Translations under genes and position numbers: made by a program
Notes under the pieces: model-generated
The model's input: only the letters and a program-made list of their open reading frames with translations
Told to the model about the DNA's origin: nothing
Database searches by the model: none
Part shown: positions 56,634 to 64,000 of the stretch, piece by piece
How the letters are laid out: the number at the start of each line of letters is the position of its first letter
Numbering within the stretch: position 1 is the stretch's first letter
NCBI RefSeq assembly: GCF_030035675.1
Contig: NC_084485.1
Location: 98,538,838 to 98,602,837 of the forward strand
From: Rhineura floridana
Lineage: Eukaryota > Chordata > Lepidosauria > Squamata > Rhineuridae
Direction of reading: 5' to 3'
Length of the DNA stretch: 64,000 bases

Positions 56634-56659
56634 ACCTAGAGACACCAGATCTGCAGATA

Positions 56660-57340
56660 CCTCAGAAATCTCAAATCCATCCCTAGGATGACCTACAAAG
56701 ATGAATAAAGATAGCTCTTTGTTGATTTGATTTTACACCAAGGACATGTCATATTATATTAATAGACATTTGTGATGTGTTCAACCATGGTTCTAACAGA
56801 AGAGGATCAGAGGGGGAAAAAACACCACAGTTCTGAAGCAGAACTTCAAAGTTACTAACAAACCTATACACTATCCAAATGAATGGTAATAAGGAATAGA
56901 TTCAGTTTACAATAATACAAGCATCTGAAGCAGAAGTAAAGTTCCTAAATTCCTACTGCAAACTCTCAATTATTTCTATGAGTATTATCACACTTCAGGA
57001 CAGGAGGAACAGGCATGAAATCAGGTCTGAAAGCATTCAATCGATACTGCACCATGGTTAACAGAATGCCTTGATTGCAGATGAAAAAGTGAGTTCTGAT
57101 TAATTGAGAATCCATCCTTTGTCTCTAGTACAGGCAATAAAACTAGCTGGGAGACTCTGAGGCACTACCAATAGATTGCCCTGAAAACATTCTGCTATGG
57201 ATTTATGGCCTGTACATAATTTTAAACGTAGTTGTGTGGAATATCATGATTTATAATATGCACTGCACTCTTGAGGATATATATCTTTCCTTCCCTTGTC
57301 ACCTAGGATTCCTCTTCCCCCCACTACCCGGAAAGCTAAT
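56660..57340. other. No recognisable feature
   Basis: Probably intron of the gene with exons at 57.4 and 58.9 kb. Confidence 0.35.
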
Positions 57341-57345
57341 TGTAC

Positions 57346-57525
57346 CTGCTTTGTACTTCTTTGTAGTGGGACAGGTTCATTTTTCACACCCGAATCTCTC
57401 TGAGGAAGGTCATGTCGGCTTTGTAAGTGAAAAGGTAAAACAGACCTGGGCTCTGTAGCAGCTGTCCTGATGGCAGATGGCAAAACAAATTGTCCTCCAG
57501 CTCCTGTTGGTGTAATTCCTTGGTA
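57346..57525 (-). CDS. Candidate internal exon, unrecognised protein
   Basis: 180 bp, exactly 60 codons, phase 0 both ends. Acceptor TCATTTTCAG, donor AAGCAG/GTACAA. It encodes YQGITPTGAGGQFVLPSAIR, TAATEPRSVLPFHLQSRHDL and PQRDSGVKNEPVPLQRSTKQ. Composition (proline, serine, charged) suggests disorder. Both splice sites are strong, and the length is a multiple of three. I do not recognise the family. With the exon at 58742-59043, which also ends in phase 0, it may belong to one minus-strand gene. Confidence 0.5.
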
Positions 57526-57639
57526 CTGAAAATGATTGAGAAAAATAAAGAGCAAGTACAGTGGTTCTCCTCATTTTTCCCAAGGGGAATTTTGCATACA
57601 GAGGAGGGCCAGGATCTCTTCTAAATCATTTTAGAGTGC

Positions 57640-57900
57640 AGGACACAGAGTAATGGGTTCAAGTTACAGGAAGCCAGATTTCGACTGAACATCAGAAAAA
57701 ATTTCCTAACCGTTAGAGCTATACGACAATGGAACCAATTACCTAGAGAGGTAGTGGGCTCTCCGACACTGGAGGCATTCAAGAGGCAGCTGGACAGCCA
57801 TCTGTCGGGAATGCTTTGATTTGGATTCTTGCATTGAGCAGGGGGTTGGACTTGATGGCCTTATAGGCCCCTTCTAACTCTACTATTCTATGATTCTTCT
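57640..57900 (+). mobile_element. CR1-type LINE 3' end, second subfamily
   Basis: The plus frame encodes RLNIRKNFL-like codons (CGACTGAACATCAGAAAAAA), then AIRQWNQLPREVVGSPTLEA and FKRQLDSHLSGML with a stop. The 3' UTR reads TTGGACTTGATGGCCTTATA and ends TTCTATGATTCT, the octamer-like end typical of amniote CR1. It is better preserved than the other CR1 pieces. Confidence 0.9.
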
Positions 57901-57909
57901 CCCCCCTCT

Positions 57910-58540
57910 GCCATGCTTTCCTTGTGCAAAAAAAGCATTATTTATGAATCTTCTAAACTGCCCACTCTGATCTCATTGCTTTGGGATCTCTTGGATAAAT
58001 GTGGTGCATCCACGTGGCCTAGAAATATTTTCTTGGGATGGCCTAAAATGACATTAAGAGCACTGGTAAATTTTTAATCATAAAATATAATTACTAATCA
58101 TATATATTGAAGAAAACAGCTCCACTTTGGCAGGTACGTGCACTGAATGACATCTAGTACATTATTTTCATTCCTCTTTCATTGGTAGACTTTCCATTTC
58201 CCCCATTACAACTTTTCTAAGTAGTTAATTCCCCCAGAAAGGCAATGATATTCATAATTTTATGGTAGCTTGTTTTGCAACATCAGCAGGAAAACGGAGT
58301 GTTATTAACGGATATCTTTTCATTCTTTGCCCTCATGTAATAGAGAAGGCCATTTAATAACTGAAAGATCATTATCCTGGCCATTTTGCTTCTGAAAAAG
58401 AAAAATGTGGTGAAAATGTATTTGGCTCCATTGTTAGTTGGCATAAATTAGAAGAGGCCCACTGAAGTCAATGGGGCTATATCATTTCACATCTAACAAG
58501 AACCTAAAATCATGTTTCCCAGATTTTTACATTTATTAAG
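57910..58540. other. No recognisable feature
   Basis: AT-rich, probably intronic. Confidence 0.35.
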
Positions 58541-58549
58541 ATAGACTAA

Positions 58550-58645
58550 GGCTGTAATCCTATACACATTTACAAGTCAGTAAGTCCCATTGAACTCAGT
58601 GAGGTTTACTTTTGAGTAGACAGGTAAAAGATTGCACTGTAAAGG
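58550..58645. repeat. Foldback repeat (GAGTAGAC family)
   Basis: GGCTGTAATCCTATACACAT, GTAAGTCCCATTGAACTCAG, TGAGTAGACAGGTAAAAGAT, TGCACT. Confidence 0.65.
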
Positions 58646-58741
58646 ACTCATGGGCAACAGCAATTAAAATTCAAGACTGCAGACACCTTGCTTTCAGATT
58701 ACATAAATCATTGCACGCATTTAGATATCATGTGTATATAC

Positions 58742-59043
58742 CATTGCTGGGGTGTGTTCAGCTTCTTGATCCTTGGAATCAGCAAGAACTTGGGAATCCA
58801 TGTGTATATGATCAAGCAGGTCTTCTGTCTGCGGAACATCTCCTCTGGCTGAAGAGCCATGAGGAGGAGGAAGAGGAGGAGGGTGATTCCTAGTGTTTAG
58901 ATGCTGTTCTTTGTTAAGGACATTTCCTCTTCTGCTTACTATATGTGAATGACCAGCAGATAAACTTTCTGATATGTAGTCAGTCCTTTCCAGCACTCCT
59001 TGAGTGTCACTAACTTGGAAGGTTGTAGAAGAATCACAGCCAC
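58742..59043 (-). CDS. Candidate exon, unrecognised low-complexity protein
   Basis: 302 bp. Acceptor with a pyrimidine tract (ATCTCCTTCTTCCTAATTAA...TTAG), donor AATG/GTATAT; two bases then 100 codons, so it ends in phase 0. It encodes CDSSTTFQVSDTQGVLERTD, YISESLSAGHSHIVSRRGNV, LNKEQHLNTRNHPPPLPPPH and GSSARGDVPQTEDLLDHIHM, then a Glu/Asp-rich end. A second possible donor (ATA/GTAAGC) inside it would give a shorter exon. The polyproline run is a possible SH3/WW ligand. The family is not recognised. Confidence 0.45.
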
Positions 59044-59246
59044 CTAATTATTAATTAGGAAGAAGGAGATAAACATAGTTTTGAGGAACAAGTGGACAAA
59101 TTTAATGTCGGCAGGTTTTTTAATTACAGGAGAGCTGAACCATGAGGAACATGGAGACCTTTGAAGGCTCTGCAAGCCATTCTGCTTCCAAACCCCTTTG
59201 GATAAGACATTTAAAGAATGGAAAAGCCGCAACAGCACCTCATGAG

Positions 59247-59350
59247 AGGCTTGCTACATGGTGGTCTTTCAATCTTTGCAATTCAAGGTCAAATCTAAAA
59301 TAAACCTCAAATGAGATTAATTTTGCAATCTCAGCTTAATCTTCACAGAA
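59247..59350 (+). repeat. Segment A-B, original of a shuffled local duplication
   Basis: A = CTTGCTACATGGTGGTCTTT to CAAATCTAAAATA. B = AACCTCAAATGAGATTAATT to TTAATCTTCACAGA. Both recur at 60.65-60.76 kb in another arrangement. Confidence 0.85.
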
Positions 59351-59359
59351 CTCATTTTT

Positions 59360-60205
59360 GAAAGGGCCCAAAGCCAGATGCTGCGGACAAAAGCCCAAAA
59401 CAACAGTGTTGCTTTTTGTGCCAGGACAGTGTCTTGCTCTCAAATTCACTACTGCAATGTTAGCTCAGGTTATAATTTTCACTTTAAGGAAACATCTAGG
59501 GCAGAGTGAGACAATTGCTGAAGATTAGGACTGAAAGGGTCGTAAAGCAAACCTATACCATCAAAGGTTTATTTTTATTTTTTAAAAATCTAGCAACATG
59601 AAATAAATGCATAATATATAAAAGCTGGAAAACAATTGAAGAAACTGGGCTGGTGTGTGTGCAAGAAAGGAACAGGGAAAAGAATCTGTTGGCCACAAGG
59701 TGTCACTCTTGACCCAAATTTAGGTCAGTCCATGTCATTGTCTATGGCATCTGGAAATTTGGCATCAAAATTACCAGGCATTCTGGATCTCCTACAGTAA
59801 AATAGTGGGTAGTTCATCGCAGCATGAGAAGCTGTGCATTCAAACACCGAACATAGTGTCTGCTACTTGTTAGGCTGCATGACAAACTCTTAAGGCATTA
59901 AAATTCAGCTAAAGATAATGGTGACCATATAAAAAGGACAGACATTTAAAAGGAACATGTTGTTCCAGAACATAATTTGACCTCAGGCATCTTGAGAGTT
60001 TGAGCTCTGGGACTGTGTTGCTCTTTCTTCTTGACTCAATCTTAAGTGATCTCTATTAACAGAAATACCTGGATCAGCAGCCTTTAAGAAACTTCAGTTG
60101 AAAACTAACATATGGGAACACAAGGAGTAGGAGAGAGAAAAGGAAGGGAAGGGACTTTAAGTATGGCACTCAGGTGGTTTAAACCTGAAGGAGAATAACT
60201 GTTAC
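59360..60205. other. No recognisable feature
   Basis: Nothing supported. Confidence 0.35.
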
Positions 60206-60209
60206 TCAT

Positions 60210-60326
60210 CAGAGCTTGGAAAAGTTGCTTTTTTGAACTACAACTCCCATCAGTCCAATCCAGTGGCCAAGCTGGCTGGGGCTGATGGGAATTGTAGTTA
60301 AAAAAAAGTAACTTTTCCAAGCTCTG
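60210..60326. mobile_element. hAT-type palindromic MITE, sister of 26094-26209
   Basis: CAGAGCTTGGAAAAGTTGC and GTAACTTTTCCAAGCTCTG pair almost perfectly. The flanking octamers do not match, so the target duplication has decayed or the ends are mis-set. Confidence 0.85.
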
Positions 60327-60645
60327 CTCAGGCTGTAATTGAAGGTGTAGAGTGGCTCTAGCAGGAAGATCTGAAAAAACAGAATGGAAAAATGTCAAGG
60401 ACTCTTTAGGTAAAAGTTAATTCAGCAGAAGAGCAGCTGCATAAAAAAGGAGGAACACTAAACTGAGCTGAAGATTCCAAAATTCTTTCACAGCTGCATA
60501 AAAGAGATGGGCTGAGATGGGAACATGCAAACTTTGGAAGAAAAGTAAATTTTTCATTACACAGTTTATTTATTTATTTTATCTATTCATTTGGGTTATA
60601 TACCACTTTTGCTTTGGTTCTCTATACCACTTTTAGGCAATCTTC

Positions 60646-60760
60646 TCTGAAGATTAAGCTGAGATTGCAAAATTAATCTCATTTGAGGTTTATTTTAGAG
60701 AGGACCTTGCTACATGGTGGTCTTTGAATCTTTGCAATTCAAGGTCAAATCTAAAATAAG
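60646..60760. repeat. Segment B'-A, rearranged copy of 59247-59350
   Basis: It begins with the reverse complement of B (TGAAGATTAAGCTGAGATTG, CAAAATTAATCTCATTTGAG, GTTTATTTTA), then AGAGGACC, then a direct copy of A (TTGCTACATGGTGGTCTTTG...). So half is inverted and half is not. Confidence 0.88.
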
Positions 60761-60769
60761 AACCAAAGC

Positions 60770-62200
60770 AAAACAAGTTTTAAAAAATACCACACAAATC
60801 AAAATCCACATTCTCTAAAGAATGATAGCTTGTTTTAAGAACTGAAGCAATTTAACAATAAGACCCTCTGAAAAACTTAGTGAATAAGGCAGGGTGAGGG
60901 CACAACAAAAGCCTCATCTTGAAGAGCCCCAAAAAGTCTGATAACTTAAAATTTTCCCTGTCTGAGGGTAGATTTTTCATGATCACTATCACCCTACCTA
61001 TAACTACTTATGTGATCCTGAAAAAAACAACCTGCATCATCCTTGAAGAATTAAATATTAGAACTTTGTATTATGGGCTAGAGTTAGACTCCTCCCTTGG
61101 ACTTTCCTTTGTTCTGCTTTTCAGTTTCAGTAGTGTTCTCTACCCAGCCATCAATAAAGAAGCATGTTTGTTGGCCTTCAGTAAAAAGTTTGTTTATTTT
61201 TCACTTATTATAATGAGTAGAACAGGATTAGGTGCTTATTCCTAAAAGGTGAAATACAGAGATAACTTAAAGTGATCTGAAAAAATGGTTACCATATGTT
61301 CCCTTTACTCTTTTAAAGTGCTCACTGTATTCACAATCATAGTAGCTATTCCCCCCCTTTTTCTTGAGTACTTAATGGCAAAGTATGAAAACAGCCTTAG
61401 ACGAATAGAAATATTGTTGTATACACTACAGTTAGCTATCTGGCTGGCTGACCACTTAGGCTGTAACTCAAGCCTAATTTCTGATTTTTCCAATATGTGC
61501 AGCTCATTGTGATGTCTTTTCGGGTTTCTGGGCAGAAAAATCAACTCTACAACCAGTTAAAAAAATTCCAAACTCTTTCCTCAATTAGTTTCCAATTGCT
61601 TAGTTAGTCCTTTATACAGCAGCCACTTAAAAAGTTTTCCCTTAATTGTCCATCAGGAAGGACAATCTAAAGGTTTGGAACAAGACTTAGACACAGGAGC
61701 GCTCAAGGAGGAGTTAACAAATACACCCTAAATTTTTTGTTTGCTCTCTGTTCTTCCCAAAACTTGTAGCATGGACAAGTGTTTTGTTCATGTGGAATTC
61801 TAAACTGAGATAACTAATGCAGCATCAAAACCAGGCTCAGGAGTTCACTGTCATTACCAAAGAAGTTCAGTTCATGAAGAATCACAACACAGGGACAGAC
61901 CACAGGTGAAAGAGGACTGCAACTATGGCAAACTCAACCTTTTGAGTCTGGTATTCCTGGGGATCTCTCAAAAAAGGGTGAGACAATTCAACAGATTAAA
62001 CTTCATTCATGTAAGTTAACACGCTCCCTGGATGGACAAAGAGTGACAGGGAAGGTCACTTCCTTTCCCTTCCCCTGGCCTGTCCCTCACTTCTCCACTA
62101 CCAGTTTTTGGGGGGAATTGGCTGGTGCTAAGCGCCTCTCCCCCTCAAATGCCTCCCCTAGGAACGTGGCTGGTTCACCTAACAAGGCTGGCTGGCTACA
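60770..62200. other. No recognisable feature
   Basis: A plus-strand 108-codon frame (60919-61245) has no domain or splice support. Confidence 0.35.
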
Positions 62201-62209
62201 GGGCTGCTT

Positions 62210-62290
62210 CACATGTCTACTCAGAAGTAAGTCCCTGTGAGTTCAGTGCAGTTTACTCTCAGGTAAGTGGGTATAGGATTGCAGCCTAAG
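62210..62290. repeat. Foldback repeat (GAGTAGAC family)
   Basis: CACATGTCTACTCAGAAGTA, AGTCCCTGTGAGTTCAGTG, CTCAGGTAAGTGGGTATAGG, ATTGCAGCCTAAG. Confidence 0.7.
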
Positions 62291-62299
62291 TGGGTTGTG

Positions 62300-62895
62300 T
62301 CTTATTTTTAAAAAGAGCAATATAGTGCCTTTATCACAATTATGACAGATCAGTTCCTGTTGCCAATTTTATTTTAAGAAGATTTAAAAACAAAGTTACT
62401 CCTGCTTACTTAGCACCTTTCAATTCTATTTTTCCTTCTCTGACATTTTTTCATAAAAAATAAAAGAAATGCTGAACAGATAAGCCATTTTAAATTAATA
62501 AGATCTGTTTGAAAATTTATTTTAAAATATTTCATAAGATTTACTTCCAGCTTTCAAAACTAATAAGCAAAAGTTCTCATTTCCATCTTTCCAATACAAA
62601 CAATGGATGGGCAAGCTTTCTTTCAGCCAACATCATTCAGGAACTGGTGGACTATAGCTTTTACAATAGGACACACAGGATTCCTAAACATTCCCATATC
62701 AAAAATAATCCTATTAAAGTAAGATATTGTATACAGGAGTCAAATTCTAAAGACTGATATTTATGTTGTGGCCAGTAGCAGCACAATGGTATAATAAAAA
62801 GAAAAATCCCACACTCGTCCCTTTCAAAGGATTCTAAAAATTGTTATTATGATGACAATTATTCACTGTTCATCTTCTGATGCATAAGGTGTTTT
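62300..62895. other. No recognisable feature
   Basis: AT-rich DNA. Confidence 0.35.
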
Positions 62896-62902
62896 AAGAA
62901 GA

Positions 62903-63078
62903 GGAACATAGGAATCTGCCTTATACCTTGACTATCTGACTGGCAGGGGCTCTTCAAGGTTTCAGGTAAAGATCTTTCACCGGATACCTGGTGCTTTTTA
63001 GCTGGAGATGCCAAAGATTAAACCTGTGGCCTTCTATTTCCTAGGAATGTGCTCTGTCACTGAGCTATGATCCTGGTC
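62903..63078 (-). mobile_element. tRNA-derived SINE, minus orientation
   Basis: GAGGAACATAGGAATCTGCC, CTGACTGGCAGGGGCTCTTC, and a tRNA-like head on the right, read on the minus strand as CATAGCTCAGTGACAGAGCA. Confidence 0.8.
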
Positions 63079-63554
63079 TCTCTCTGCTTCCACCTCTTGT
63101 CTATGGCTGTCTTCAGATGTTCAGCCTAAACATAGAAGGGCTTACCAAGGCATTACTAGTGGGGACATAAAGAGATTTCTGGCCTATCTACCGTTTCATT
63201 CACGCAAAAGAGCACAAAGTGTGTAAGGGGCCAGGGATGATCATATTCTCCCCGCCCAGCATTCTTACATGTGCTGTCCCCATCACTTCCACTCCCAATC
63301 TTTACTTACTGCAAAGATCTAAAGGGGGCTCAGAAGTGTGTTTAGCTGAACACACTTAAAAGCCTCCCCATGAATAGGGATCCTGTATTATCAGAGCTAG
63401 AGAGGAGCTGTTGTGCTTCATATGCATGGGGATACTAGGGACAGGGATAGGGCATGTAAGTTGCTCCCCTACACACTTTTTGCTCTTGTGTGTCAGACTG
63501 AATGCCTGAAGAAGGCTGTTGTGAGCTATAGTTAGCAGTTTGCCCTATATTGGT

Positions 63555-63610
63555 CAATATGCTGCCCTGGGCTCATTCGGGGGGAAGGGTGGGATGATGA
63601 GGATAATAAT
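63555..63610 (+). repeat. LINE 3' terminus-like fragment
   Basis: GCTGCCCTGGGCTCATTCGG, GGGGAAGGGTGGGAT, then an A/T-rich tail, as at 11862 and 46377. Confidence 0.45.
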
Positions 63611-64000
63611 TTTAAAAAATTCTTCAGAGGGGCTGATAATATCTTGAGATTGTAACAATCACACTATGAGAAGAATTGTAACGCACATACAAACTCAGTT
63701 ATCCTACCTTTCCATCTGGTTGTGAAGGCACAGTAACATTACCTCAATATGTGGTCAGATGCTTACAGACATTCAGCTCCCATAAGTGGATACTATCACA
63801 CTATGTTTACAAGTGATCGCAATATGATAAAGTTGACTCTGTTCTGATAAAGATAGTTTTCTTTCAGCCCAATTCTAAACCTGCCTTTTCAGAATTGAGT
63901 CCCACTAGAACCTTAATGATTTCAACCTGACTTACTTTTTAGTATCACCAGAATCATGACTTTTGTCCATAAAATCTAGAATTCTAGTAGACATGAACTG
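63611..64000. other. No recognisable feature
   Basis: Possibly half of a GAGTAGAC-family hairpin near 63860-63960; not convincing. Confidence 0.3.

Noticed and set aside
60210-60326. Structured small RNA (long hairpin) at palindromic MITEs
   Set aside because: The hairpins are explained by transposon ends; no sign of a conserved mature small RNA. MITE-derived microRNAs are possible but unsupported.

Overview
This window is vertebrate, almost certainly from a squamate reptile (lizard). It is AT-rich, intron-dominated DNA with no bacterial gene structure. It holds Sauria-type tRNA-derived SINEs, a second tRNA-derived SINE family, CR1 and L2-like LINEs, a LINE with an RTE/R4-like C-terminus, many palindromic hAT-type MITEs and a chromodomain-bearing Ty3/Gypsy LTR retrotransposon. 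That combination is typical of lizard genomes.

The one host gene I can name is the homologue of human C1orf87 (an EF-hand-related protein of poorly known function). It is on the minus strand, with six coding exons between 32.3 kb and 16.3 kb. The start codon, acceptors and donors are visible for most exons and the reading phases agree from exon to exon. The last human-like exons were not found; they should lie below 16.2 kb, and a weak candidate terminal exon sits at 0.85-1.02 kb. A partial duplicate of exon 3 and its flank lies 1 kb upstream of the real exon and has lost its splice donor.

Upstream of C1orf87 on the same strand are three more likely exons. One is a terminal C-type-lectin-like exon (44.9-45.2 kb). 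Two are phase-compatible exons of low-complexity, unrecognised protein (57.35-57.53 and 58.74-59.04 kb). Whether these belong to one gene cannot be settled here.

The rest is transposon strata. At 3.1-8.8 kb is a young Ty3/Gypsy element (TSD ATATA, 633-bp LTRs about 0.6% different, nearly whole). Solo LTRs lie at 34.6-35.2 kb (TSD GTGGG) and probably 41.1-41.9 kb. Nested events can be read directly: a MITE inside a SINE (14.6 kb), two MITEs in tandem sharing one target site (56.35-56.64 kb), a solo LTR inside an older repeat (34.6 kb), a MITE inside a CR1 (24.1-24.8 kb), and a MITE whose empty site survives in a neighbouring duplication (26.1/27.15 kb). Three copies of a hAT-type family (20.7, 30.0 and 51.8 kb) each carry four YY1-like motifs. 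A 138-bp-arm, nearly perfect palindrome with a trinucleotide core lies at 53.5-53.8 kb.
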